A stretch of 27,077 bases of DNA from Saccharicrinis sp. UBA6048 (GCA_002429115.1 DIYS01000255.1:1-27077), one strand, 5' to 3'. Positions 17,738-26,374 are shown, numbered from the stretch's first letter. A program made the numbers and translations. The notes: generated by a model not told the origin, from the letters alone.

Positions 17738-17813
17738 GTTGTCGAACTGATGAATAGTCAAATCGCCTTAAGGACTCCAAACTTAAGGCTCGTATTTTCT
17801 TCTCAGATCATTA

Positions 17814-17853
17814 GTTCGCATCTTGATTGTTAAAATGCTCAAAAGCTGCGAAC
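17814..17853. repeat. 40-nt interspersed hairpin repeat, copy 2
   Basis: GTTCGCATCTTG at the left, AAAATGC in the middle and AAGCTGCGAAC at the right, all at the same spacing as in copy 1 (16257-16296). Only the 6-nt and 4-nt spacers and one end base differ. The outer arms GTTCGCA and TGCGAAC pair perfectly. It lies 54 nt past the stop of the chaperone-like gene and could end that operon's transcript or be a REP-like element. Confidence 0.6.
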
Positions 17854-17907
17854 CCATGATCTCATTGCTAAAGACACCTATATTTCAGAATACCCAATGG
17901 CCTATAA

Positions 17908-18720
17908 CTACTTTATCTCGATCTCCAGCTCAGCACCTGCCAAATCTGTATCACTGCCATAATCGACTACTCCCAATATACTGTACTTGCCTTTTGCCAA
18001 TGTAGAAGGTATTTGAAACCTAATTTCCCGTTTGCCTTCCGGTAAAACTGTAAAGGCCCTGGAGTTGATCCTTGTTGTTTCTCCGGTTACAAGACTTACT
18101 ACATCCAGGTAAGGTGCACAATCCAGAATGGTTTCACCCGTATTTTCAACTTCCATCACTAACTCCTGCTGATTATTAGAATTGGTTCCTTTATGTACAA
18201 ACGAAGTGATATTAGCTTCTTTATAAGTAACCGTAGGCGGTGTCTGAAAAATATGGATCAGAAACTGAAAGGTTTGCATTATCTGCATTCCAGTTTCGTT
18301 GCTGGCTCCATCTTTACCGCCTGTATTTTCTTTCGAGAGCTTCACATTTGCCACTGCCCAGCGTGATGTATTCGCCTCAGGTACATTTGGCACCTGTAGC
18401 ATAATATCAACATCTTGCGTTACTCCCGGTGCTAATTCAAAAAACGCCGGTGATGCCGATAACCATTGTGAACAACCGTGCTCATAGTTTTCATCTTCAA
18501 TAATCTGGGTTTTTCCTTTGTTACCTGAAGAGCCAAAATTGTTAAAGGTTACCTGAAAGGTTTCAGATTTGCTGCCATTGTTTGTCACCCTTATTTTTTG
18601 GCTTTTAAAGGCTCCAAGAGCTTCTTTAAAATACAAACGCGACGGTGTAACCGAAACGCTTTGTGCTTTTACACTCAAAGTCACACACACTAATAGACCG
18701 AATAATATTACTCTGCTCAT
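17908..18720 (-). CDS. Periplasmic chaperone-like protein of a chaperone-usher-like operon
   Basis: 270 residues with a signal peptide (FGLLVCVTLSVKA, then Gln20). The mature part looks like two Ig-fold domains in the order seen in PapD-type chaperones. An opening strand SVSVTPSRLYF is followed by KIRVTNNGSKSETFQV, and then the strand pair FFELAPGVTQDVDIML that resembles the 'F.L.PG..Q.V.I' signature of domain 1. A second domain begins around residue 160 and ends in a strand LEIEIK. The Arg in TPSRLYF is where family members have their conserved N-terminal Arg, but I cannot align the Lys partner with confidence. It starts 23 nt after the usher-like gene and is last in the operon. General COG-type Ig-like periplasmic protein is the alternative. 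Confidence 0.6.
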   Translation of the reverse strand: MSRVILFGLLVCVTLSVKAQSVSVTPSRLYFKEALGAFKSQKIRVTNNGSKSETFQVTFNNFGSSGNKGKTQIIEDENYEHGCSQWLSASPAFFELAPGVTQDVDIMLQVPNVPEANTSRWAVANVKLSKENTGGKDGASNETGMQIMQTFQFLIHIFQTPPTVTYKEANITSFVHKGTNSNNQQELVMEVENTGETILDCAPYLDVVSLVTGETTRINSRAFTVLPEGKREIRFQIPSTLAKGKYSILGVVDYGSDTDLAGAELEIEIK

Positions 18721-18743
18721 ATGATCAACTTTTATTTCTTTCT

Positions 18744-21700
18744 TTAGTTTTCTCCGTCGACATATTGTTTAATAATAGCCTCCGTTGTTTTATACTTTTT
18801 CTTAAACGATTTTAAATATTTCTTCGCCTCTTTCTCTGTTTTAAATGCCCCAACTGAATAATAAATAACATCACCTGTCTGGATGCTGTATATAACATCA
18901 ATATCCGGTAATACTTCATCAAAATCACCAGGTTCATATTTGAGAACTGTCGAATCAAATTGAATTCGGAATAAGGCTTTATCCTCATCAGTCTGAATGC
19001 TTTCGATTCGTTTATTAGAAACAAGCGGCGCCTCTTTGACATCAGTTTCCGGGGAAACATTACCTGTTTCAGATAAAGGTAAGTCTTTCACCTCAACCAA
19101 ATTAGCACCAGCAAAACCAAGCTGCTTAACTTTCTTAAGTAGTTTTCGAGCTGAGCCTTTCTTAGTCATGCCTGTGCTTAAGTATAAATACTGACCCGAA
19201 GCGGCCTCAATACAATAAACGGACATTAGATTCGACAGGGTATCCAATTCGCCTGTCTCTATTCTTTCCCGCTCCTCATTAAAAAGTTGAATAACCTGTC
19301 CCTTACCAAGTACATCGGCTGATGACACCACCATTAAGTTATTATCTACATCGGCACTGGCATCTCTATTGTCTTTAATATTAGCAGTGCGAAGAATAGC
19401 ATTTGAGCCACGTTTTTTACCAAAATTAATCTGACGTTGCTTTTCCACCAGGAAGAAGCCAATGTTATAGTTTTCGCCACTATTTTTCACATTCAATGGA
19501 ATGTTATTCTCCATAAATTGATAACGCGATCCAACCGCTCCCTCATTAATGGTAACAACATACTCTCCATTGGGCAGGTACATGCTGTAGTTTCCATACT
19601 GATCGGTTAAGGAACTTAAAGCTTCACCTGACAATTGATTAACCGCCGTTACCCGAATACCTCCCAGCACTATAGCCTTATTATCAGAATGCACATCGCG
19701 CTGAACAAAAATTCCGCCGCTTAAACGTGCTCCCCTCGACAGTGGGATATTAATTAATTGGTTACCATCAATGTACTTGTAAAACTCGCTACCTCCGTAC
19801 CAGCCTTCAGTAGCAATCAATGGAATGGTTTCTATTTTATAATTACCTCTTGGCAGATGACGGTATTCTACTTCTCCTTCATCATTGGTGATCAGTTCGT
19901 ATATCTCCTGTTGCATCAGCAAATCATCCTCTGTAAAATTCTCCGAAACAGGTGTTACCCTAATCAACATATTCTCATAGCCCTGCTCGCCTCTATCTTT
20001 GATACCATTACCGTTCATATCACGGAACACCAGCATAGTTGCACGATAATTACGATCAACGCCTGCCGGCACATTTACATTAAACTTAATACCAAAGCCA
20101 AACTCAATGCGACTTGAGGTACTTGCAGGCACAAGGAAGTCAGTACTGGTTACCGGCGAATTATTAACTGTAGATGATGAGCGCTCATATTGTGCATTGG
20201 CATAAAGCAAATAATTTGCATACACACTAAAGCGAAAACGATTAGCTGTATGATAGAACATCTCAGGCCTTGCTACCAACTGATGTCGACCTTGCAAGGT
20301 GCGGTAATTATAATTCATATTTAAATTCAACTGCATCCGCTTCTTAGCGAACCATAGATCCTGATTTACCATCGCAAACAGGCGCTGTGGATTTTCCAGA
20401 GTATTGATGTAGTTGATTTGTTCATTCAGATAAAAGGGGCCGTAGTAATACCTAAAATTGGTATTAAAGTGTTTATAGCGTAATGATAATCGAATGTTTG
20501 ATACAAATATAGGATCAACCTCATTGTAATTGGGAAAACTCGCTTGTCCGGCAAATATAGTTGAAAAGAAACTGGTTTGAGGATTTATGCGTGTTCGGTA
20601 CTCAAAACTGGCACCGGCAGTATTGGCATCCAGCATATTTGATCGATAGCTGATATATTGCGGCTGAACAGTAAAGCTTTGCCCTTGATACATGTGCAAC
20701 ATCTGCACGTAATAAGTCGTTCGGTTGGTATATACTGTATCTCGTATACTGCCATCTGAAAGCACATCGGATGGGGCGTTTTCAAAGTAAGAACCTCCGC
20801 CTCTCAGACGTATGGTATTTGTTAAAGGATAGCTTACTACCGCTGCCCCATTAATTACACCACGCTGAGGCGCATATGATTCGGAGTTATAAAGTCCATT
20901 AAAGTTTATGCTAAACTTTTTAACAAAACCAATATAGCCGAGCCGGGCTCTAAAACCTGTAACCCCTGTAATTCCTGCGTTATTAAAACTTTCGGTACTG
21001 TAGCCGGCACCTGCCATTACAGTATGGTTTTGATTGACTGTATAACTTGCATCTGTAGTGGCATAACTCGACTGAATATTATGAATTGCATTTTTGGTTG
21101 ACTCAAAATAAGTATCTGTTTTTATCCGATCCTTTTCAAAAGAGTAGGAAACACCATATCCAGTAATATAAGGGTTATCAAAGGGCGAAGGGTTACCAAC
21201 GTACATTACTCCCACCTCATGGTTTTTATACCTGTAGCTAGCTTTTACCCCGGAGCCCACTAATAAACTACCGGTGCGGCCAGCTGTAATATCTCCTACC
21301 TCTACATTATATTGAGGACTGAAATAACCCAAATAAAAATAATCACCCAACAAAGAAGCCCAATCAATTTGATTTTGAATAAAACTGGCCTGGTAATAAT
21401 ACGAAAGATGCCTTTGCTCACTTAACTTCTTGTATCCATACATCGCCAAAGACCCATAGGTATTATCATCTAGAATATTAAAACTATTCCATTCAATAGT
21501 TAAAGGGAAGGATGACAATGCCGATTCTTCAACTTTCCGGTTGTCTGGGAGCTTTAAAAAATTAACATTTCCACTCCATGTCCCTCGTGACAATTTCTTT
21601 TGCCGTTCGTTTTGAACCTTAATTTTTAACCGGTAACGCTGCTCAGGACTATCCGGTATCTGTGTTGGCAAAACTTCCACATCCTGACACCGCACCATAT

Positions 21701-22328
21701 ATCTGAGCGTTGTATCCTGATTAACCCTCAATAAAATTGGCGATCGTAATTCATTAGTGACCTCTCCTTTTGGCGTTACGATATCCACACCGGGTTCTGC
21801 AATAGCACTTATCACCAGTGCTTCATCAGCATTCCCATTATTATACAGATTTAACTCACAATAGGTAGAGTCAGCATTCTGCTTAAAATAAATATGATTG
21901 GAAGCTAAGCGAGCAGACCAATCTGACTGTTTTCTGATTTCAACATTCCAGGAAGCATTAGCTATTGTGAATCCATTTGCCGTCAAAAACACATTGGTCA
22001 CATACGTCATATCCCCTTGAATATTTCCTGCCGGACGAATTCGAACCGGCACATACAAAGTATCTTTTACCGCTAATGTATAAGGCTTAACACTTTTTCC
22101 CAGTAATTGCCAACCTGCAGGTGAATTGATCATTATCTCAACCTGTTGTGGTCGTTGAGTAGTATTTACCAATAAAAGAACATTACTGGCGAATTCAGCC
22201 CGTTCAATTTCAGTAGCTGATTTTAGAAAACGCATACTGATGCCCGATTGCGCTTTTGCATCATTAACTACTGCAAACAAATGCAACATGAGTGTTAATA
22301 GCAGGAATCGGTGAATCAGTTTTGGCAT
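18744..22328 (-). CDS. Usher-like outer-membrane barrel protein with SdrD B-like, regulatory and SPOR-like modules
   Basis: 1194 residues. Signal peptide to Ala26. Two Ig/NEW3-like segments follow (about 30-240, e.g. VEIMINSPAGWQLLG). From about 270 to 750 come many amphipathic strands rich in aromatic residues and short turns (YGYKKLSEQRHLSYYYQASF; FNTNFRYYYGPFYLNEQ), as expected of a large outer-membrane beta-barrel such as an usher. Near 760-870 an SdrD B-like domain contains FRDMNGNGIKDRGEQGYEN, a likely Ca-binding loop. A carboxypeptidase-regulatory-like domain (about 875-975, DQYGNYSMYLPNGEYVV) follows. Two SPOR-like units end the protein (about 1034-1080 and 1146-1190, VIYYSVGAFKTEKEAKKYL). 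It lies between subunit-like and chaperone-like genes with gaps of 14 and 23 nt. Usher function is inferred from context and architecture; a different export or anchoring barrel is possible. Confidence 0.6.
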   Translation of the reverse strand: MPKLIHRFLLLTLMLHLFAVVNDAKAQSGISMRFLKSATEIERAEFASNVLLLVNTTQRPQQVEIMINSPAGWQLLGKSVKPYTLAVKDTLYVPVRIRPAGNIQGDMTYVTNVFLTANGFTIANASWNVEIRKQSDWSARLASNHIYFKQNADSTYCELNLYNNGNADEALVISAIAEPGVDIVTPKGEVTNELRSPILLRVNQDTTLRYMVRCQDVEVLPTQIPDSPEQRYRLKIKVQNERQKKLSRGTWSGNVNFLKLPDNRKVEESALSSFPLTIEWNSFNILDDNTYGSLAMYGYKKLSEQRHLSYYYQASFIQNQIDWASLLGDYFYLGYFSPQYNVEVGDITAGRTGSLLVGSGVKASYRYKNHEVGVMYVGNPSPFDNPYITGYGVSYSFEKDRIKTDTYFESTKNAIHNIQSSYATTDASYTVNQNHTVMAGAGYSTESFNNAGITGVTGFRARLGYIGFVKKFSINFNGLYNSESYAPQRGVINGAAVVSYPLTNTIRLRGGGSYFENAPSDVLSDGSIRDTVYTNRTTYYVQMLHMYQGQSFTVQPQYISYRSNMLDANTAGASFEYRTRINPQTSFFSTIFAGQASFPNYNEVDPIFVSNIRLSLRYKHFNTNFRYYYGPFYLNEQINYINTLENPQRLFAMVNQDLWFAKKRMQLNLNMNYNYRTLQGRHQLVARPEMFYHTANRFRFSVYANYLLYANAQYERSSSTVNNSPVTSTDFLVPASTSSRIEFGFGIKFNVNVPAGVDRNYRATMLVFRDMNGNGIKDRGEQGYENMLIRVTPVSENFTEDDLLMQQEIYELITNDEGEVEYRHLPRGNYKIETIPLIATEGWYGGSEFYKYIDGNQLINIPLSRGARLSGGIFVQRDVHSDNKAIVLGGIRVTAVNQLSGEALSSLTDQYGNYSMYLPNGEYVVTINEGAVGSRYQFMENNIPLNVKNSGENYNIGFFLVEKQRQINFGKKRGSNAILRTANIKDNRDASADVDNNLMVVSSADVLGKGQVIQLFNEERERIETGELDTLSNLMSVYCIEAASGQYLYLSTGMTKKGSARKLLKKVKQLGFAGANLVEVKDLPLSETGNVSPETDVKEAPLVSNKRIESIQTDEDKALFRIQFDSTVLKYEPGDFDEVLPDIDVIYSIQTGDVIYYSVGAFKTEKEAKKYLKSFKKKYKTTEAIIKQYVDGEN

Positions 22329-22342
22329 ATAAGTTTCTTTAA

Positions 22343-22912
22343 TTATAGATCCTGAACAAGAATGTAGTCAATTCGCAAACTGTATGATCCGGGCTGCAAA
22401 CCAAAACCCGGTGTCACTTTCATATCTACATTAAACTTATAACACGAAGGGTCGCCAATGTAATCGCCAGCCTGATTGGTTCCGGTTGCCGGACAATTGA
22501 TCGCCGGATCAGGTGCAGCCGGAGAACCTATTATATAGCTTGGTGTTAAAATATCCTGGAGAGGAAAAAAGCCTGGTATTAGAGACGTATTTGAAGCGTT
22601 TCGAAATTGAAGTTGTAAAATATTAATTGGAGGTATAGAACCAACAGCCGAATAAACCGCATTAACATCCCATAGTCCTGGCACTGTCGTGGTAGCGCCC
22701 ACATACAAATCCCACTGCGTTCCTACAGCTTCAATATTCAGCTCACAAACATTCATCACAGTGATTCCGGAGACGTATTTCTGAACGGTATTAAAGTCGA
22801 GGTTTATTGCCGGAGAAGTTTTGAGAGAAAAGCTTACTGACTGTGCCTTTAAAGAGGGTATTATTAGTAGAAAGAACAGCAGCAGATACAGGTATCTAAT
22901 TTTTCTCATCAT
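22343..22912 (-). CDS. Small secreted subunit-like protein B of the usher-like operon
   Basis: 189 residues, opening ATG ATG. Signal peptide with a very hydrophobic core (YLLLFFLLII) and cleavage before Gln24. The mature part is related to the gene just upstream: shared segments are LDFNTVQKYVSGIT, an N..xLxIEA..xxWDLYV stretch, FNVDMKVTPG, and the C-terminal strand YSLRIDYILVQDL. The last strand alternates hydrophobic residues and has Gly 15 residues from the end, reminiscent of the C-terminal strand by which chaperone-usher subunits bind their chaperone. Three mature-region Cys occur (C in NVCELN, NCPATG and PSCYKF), absent in its sister. It may be a tip, anchor or minor subunit. Family not recognised. 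Confidence 0.65.
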   Translation of the reverse strand: MMRKIRYLYLLLFFLLIIPSLKAQSVSFSLKTSPAINLDFNTVQKYVSGITVMNVCELNIEAVGTQWDLYVGATTTVPGLWDVNAVYSAVGSIPPINILQLQFRNASNTSLIPGFFPLQDILTPSYIIGSPAAPDPAINCPATGTNQAGDYIGDPSCYKFNVDMKVTPGFGLQPGSYSLRIDYILVQDL

Positions 22913-22951
22913 CGCTTAGGTCAGTGGCATCACAAATTATATAATACGACA

Positions 22952-22975
22952 AAAAGAAGGTATACACCTTCTTTT
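22952..22975 (-). terminator. Intrinsic terminator / attenuator between the two subunit-like genes
   Basis: A perfect 10-bp stem, AAAAGAAGGT (22952-22961) with ACCTTCTTTT (22966-22975), loop of 4. On the minus strand it is followed by T (complement of 22951) after its own TTTT, so the U-run is about five. It lies 23 nt past the stop of subunit-like gene A, 40 nt before gene B. Partial termination here would give more transcript of A than of the usher-like and chaperone-like genes, as is usual for major pilin genes. Confidence 0.7.
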
Positions 22976-22997
22976 CGCCATTAAAGATATTAATATT

Positions 22998-23672
22998 TTA
23001 CAAATCTTCAACTAAAGAGTATACTACTTCAAGATAGTAGTAACCTGCCTGAGCATAATTAGGCGCTGCCATTGGCACAGTTGAGGCTGGAAATGTTGCC
23101 GGTACCCCAGGACGCATACGCATATCAATGCGAAAACGGTGAGTATCCGGATTACCAGCTGCAGTACCAGGAGCAAATGATTCACCAGCACCAGTACCAA
23201 ATGCACCTGCTAAAAACTGTGTTGTTGCTGCTGGCACACCTGAAGCATTAACACCTGAGTTAGTCATGCCCTTTAATGATTCAAAACCATTAAAAAAGTC
23301 TGATGTTGAGCCTGAATTATCAACTGACGAACGCATTTCCAAAATCTCTGCCGGCAATGCAGGGTTACCATTTGTTGAATATGCCTCTACCTGTGTCCAG
23401 GTATCGGTATTTGCATAAACAAATAAATCCCAAGCCAAGGTTGCATCAACTTCTAATTGAGTTGCATTAAAGCGTGTAATTCCTTGCTGGTACTCAGCTA
23501 TGGTTTTAAAAGAAAAATCAACCTGTGGGTTGGTGGTCATGGTAAGGTTTAAGATACCACGTAAATCCATAGTTACATAGTTGTACTCTTCATCTGACAA
23601 CTGCGCACTGGCTTTTTGCGACAAACCTAAAAATAAGGCAGCTACAAAAATAATTGCAAATAACTTTTTCAT
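22998..23672 (-). CDS. Small secreted subunit-like protein A, first gene of the usher-like operon
   Basis: 224 residues with a clear signal peptide (FAIIFVAALFLGL, cleavage after Ala23 before Gln). The mature protein has no Cys. Shared blocks with the next gene are VDFSFKTIAEYQQGIT, QLEVDATLAWDLFVYA, FRIDMRMRPG and the terminal YYYLEVVYSLVEDL. The middle is Gly/Ala/Ser-rich, and an N-terminal segment of about 10 residues is extra compared with its sister. It is first in the unit and is followed by a hairpin terminator, which suggests it is the abundant (major) subunit. The family is not one I recognise; subunit status is inference from the operon, the paired paralogue and the C-terminal strand. 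Confidence 0.68.
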   Translation of the reverse strand: MKKLFAIIFVAALFLGLSQKASAQLSDEEYNYVTMDLRGILNLTMTTNPQVDFSFKTIAEYQQGITRFNATQLEVDATLAWDLFVYANTDTWTQVEAYSTNGNPALPAEILEMRSSVDNSGSTSDFFNGFESLKGMTNSGVNASGVPAATTQFLAGAFGTGAGESFAPGTAAGNPDTHRFRIDMRMRPGVPATFPASTVPMAAPNYAQAGYYYLEVVYSLVEDL

Positions 23673-23800
23673 AATATGAATAGATTAAATAAGTAGTTTT
23701 TGTATTTCAGTAATGGTTCTATTACGACACTAAAGGAAATTAGTTTCATTTACATTTAGCATTTCCAATTATTATTATTTTTCAGATAATGAGCCAACAA

Positions 23801-24805
23801 TCATTCCCATACACCATGTATTACCTGACTACACTCTGGACATTGTCCCCCTTTTATTAAATCATTCTGCACATAATAGTTGCTTCTTTGTATTAAGTGA
23901 CGATTGCACTTTTGACATACAGTATCCTGATAATCATCCGATCTAACATTGCCAATATAAATATAGTTCATCCCATATGACTTTGCCAGGTCAGCAATAT
24001 CGTTTAACATGTGAACTGGCGTTACACTACTATTCATGAGTTGATGAGATGGCACAAAACGGTTGATATGTACAGGCACATTTTGCATTGAATTTTCACA
24101 AAACCAATCCAGCATCTTCCTTATCTTTTCTAAATCATCTGAATATCCCGGAACGATTAAACATGCGATCTCTATCCAGATACCTGCCTTAAAAAGTGTG
24201 CGTATGGTATTTAGCACGGGTTTTAGTTTAGCACCGCACAATTCCTGATAAATTGCATCATCAAAACACTTTAAATCAATATTAGCAGCGTCAAGATATT
24301 GCATCAAATTTTGCAATGGCTTGCTGTTAATATACCCGGAAGAAACCATGATTGTACGGATATTATTCTTTTGAGCAAGAATTGCCACATCCAGCATATA
24401 CTCATAATATACTACAGGATCTGTGTAGGTAAATGATATCGATGGACATTGATGATCAATCGCCATATCAACAACTTCCCGGGGACTGAGTAGCCTATTT
24501 TTAGTTTCTAATGGCGAAACTTGCGAAATACTTGCATTCTGGCAATTCAGACATCTCAAGTTACATCCTGCAATACTAAGAGAGAGTGTTTTCGACTGAG
24601 GAAGAAAATGACACAAAGGTTTCTTCTCAACCGGATCAATATTCAATGCACAAAGATTATTATATGCCAATGTATACAATTCCCCGGCTTTATTTATTCG
24701 TGTGCGACATGTGCCCAATTCACCATCGCCTAACTGGCACATATGTGGGCATAACTCGCATATGACATTTTGATCTATATTTCTATAATAAAGCGCTTTC
24801 TTCAT
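23801..24805 (-). CDS. amrS: AmmeMemoRadiSam system radical SAM enzyme
   Basis: 334 residues, cytoplasmic. The radical SAM cluster motif CxxxCxxC is at Cys81, Cys85 and Cys88 (GCNLRCLNCQN), binding a 4Fe-4S cluster that cleaves S-adenosylmethionine. N-terminal cysteines (C16, C19, C23, C33, in CELCPHMC and GTC) are typical of the AmrS family. A C-terminal pair of CxxC motifs (C297/C300, C322/C325) could bind a zinc or further cluster. Further family-like segments are SFTYTDPVVYYEYMLD and NIDLKCFDD. It follows the AmrB-AmrA fusion gene by 55 nt on the same strand, which fixes the identity. The reaction of this system was not known to me as established. Confidence 0.9.
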   Translation of the reverse strand: MKKALYYRNIDQNVICELCPHMCQLGDGELGTCRTRINKAGELYTLAYNNLCALNIDPVEKKPLCHFLPQSKTLSLSIAGCNLRCLNCQNASISQVSPLETKNRLLSPREVVDMAIDHQCPSISFTYTDPVVYYEYMLDVAILAQKNNIRTIMVSSGYINSKPLQNLMQYLDAANIDLKCFDDAIYQELCGAKLKPVLNTIRTLFKAGIWIEIACLIVPGYSDDLEKIRKMLDWFCENSMQNVPVHINRFVPSHQLMNSSVTPVHMLNDIADLAKSYGMNYIYIGNVRSDDYQDTVCQKCNRHLIQRSNYYVQNDLIKGGQCPECSQVIHGVWE

Positions 24806-24860
24806 ACGGTTAATCGTTAGTTTCCAGTCAAAAGGCAGTTACTAAATTGTTATATGTGTA

Positions 24861-26249
24861 TTAATCAAATCGATCTGTAAATACGGTGCTTTCGTATGTA
24901 TATATCTCCGCGTCTTTCCACCCTTCCCATCCTATGTGCGCCTTATCTTTAGCACAGTAACCAAGATACTCTTCTATCGTCCAGTTATTTCGTCGTCCTA
25001 CCTGTGGCAGAAATGTTCCAGTTTGCATTCCTTTTTTTATATAAATTCCATGTTTTAGCATATCAATCTGATCAATCGACTCAATTTTTGTTAATGGCGA
25101 TAAGAGCGATACTTCTATTTTAAGCTGATCTAAATCTTCGTATTCAATCGCGTTAAACCGGTTATCATGAAATGCTGCATCAACCGCCAGCCTCCGCACT
25201 ATGGACAAAATCGGCAATGATGACTCAAAAGTGCCTATACAACCTCTAAGCTCATCTTTGACATAGACTGACACAAAGATTCCGGAGTAATTATCTTCAA
25301 GTTGAATATCCGGTAAATCTGATGGCTTTGCTTCAAACTGGGAAAGTATCGCACGATGTGCAACCGCCAATAAAGTATCTTTGAGATTGGTTTTCTTATC
25401 AACCATATTATCGTTAATGACTGAAATCGCCCAATAGCCTACCACGCGTGAAGTATCTTTATAAAGTCGCATGCCCGAATGCTGGTAAAGCAATTGCTTA
25501 TAACGATAGTTTTTATTCTGCGTGAGGTACTCTAGTACCATTATGCCAGGATAACCACAAAGTCCAGTCAAAAGATCAGGGAGCCTTTTCTCTTCCAACT
25601 GATTCATCCAGAAGCTTAATTCATTTGGATTGTTTTTACATATTTGATCTGCAGTAAGCTGATCTACTTCTTCAGCCACATAGCCAGTAGGGTAATGTGA
25701 AAAATCGGTACTCACCACAAACAAATTCCGTTCATTAAACCATGGATTTAACTGCTCTGCCATAGCCAATATTTCCTCTTTATCACTCGTGCCAATTAGT
25801 ATTGGAACAATCTTAAACGAGCCCTTTACATGTGTTTGCAGAAATGGCAGCTGGACTTCAAGAGTATGTTCGCCATTAAACTTATCCTCATCCAGTCGAA
25901 ACGATTCTTCAGCCAACACAAGTTGTTCCATAACTTCAGTATTGACCTTAATTACTCCCAATGGTGTTTCAAATTCAGAACATATGCTAAGAGCAGCTTT
26001 ACCAAAACGGGCTTTATGACTCGTTCCAATTAAAAATATGGTATCGTAACTGTTATCTTTTATCTGACGATAAGCTTTTGCGGCTACTACACCTGAATAT
26101 ACATAGCCGGCATGCGGAACAATTAATGCGCTTACGCCCTTGTCATCTATTGCAGATCCTGCTTCAATACCTAAATCTTCAATCGTTGTGATCAGCTCAT
26201 CTGCATCATCGGGGTAAAATTTACCAGCCATTTCTGCCCTGTGCTTCAT
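24861..26249 (-). CDS. Fused AmmeMemoRadiSam protein B (MEMO1 family) and protein A (AMMECR1 domain)
   Basis: About 462 residues. ATG at 26249 is preferred; the frame extends three codons to TTG at 26258. The N-terminal part (about 1-265) is a Memo-type dioxygenase-like domain. It has the usual ligand positions: His in PHAGYVYSG, His in GTSHKARFG, Asp/His in STDFSHYPTGY and Cys in LCGYPGIMVLE. The C-terminal part (about 285-462) is an AMMECR1 domain with the diagnostic LRGCIG at about residue 337 and a conserved FLPQVG strand. The two are usually separate genes and here are one polypeptide, a fusion I know from other bacteria. It is the first gene of a two-gene unit with the radical SAM enzyme. 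No promoter is clear in the 180 nt shared with the divergent tRNA cluster. Confidence 0.92.
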   Translation of the reverse strand: MKHRAEMAGKFYPDDADELITTIEDLGIEAGSAIDDKGVSALIVPHAGYVYSGVVAAKAYRQIKDNSYDTIFLIGTSHKARFGKAALSICSEFETPLGVIKVNTEVMEQLVLAEESFRLDEDKFNGEHTLEVQLPFLQTHVKGSFKIVPILIGTSDKEEILAMAEQLNPWFNERNLFVVSTDFSHYPTGYVAEEVDQLTADQICKNNPNELSFWMNQLEEKRLPDLLTGLCGYPGIMVLEYLTQNKNYRYKQLLYQHSGMRLYKDTSRVVGYWAISVINDNMVDKKTNLKDTLLAVAHRAILSQFEAKPSDLPDIQLEDNYSGIFVSVYVKDELRGCIGTFESSLPILSIVRRLAVDAAFHDNRFNAIEYEDLDQLKIEVSLLSPLTKIESIDQIDMLKHGIYIKKGMQTGTFLPQVGRRNNWTIEEYLGYCAKDKAHIGWEGWKDAEIYTYESTVFTDRFD

Positions 26250-26374
26250 TTTTCTCAATTTTATAAGAAAGTTACGAATCTTTTACTCTTTCTGAAAATC
26301 AATCAACAAGCCTATGCAGGCATGTCACAGCCTTAAATCACTTGTAAAAAAATGCCATTTTTTTCATTCCAAAA

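Noticed and set aside
17559..17780. Two overlapping minus-strand frames with Thr-Gln-Asn-Pro-Lys repeats
   Set aside because: They are produced by the 7-bp repeat array, which lacks stop codons in several frames. No signal, start context or non-repeat domain supports a protein.
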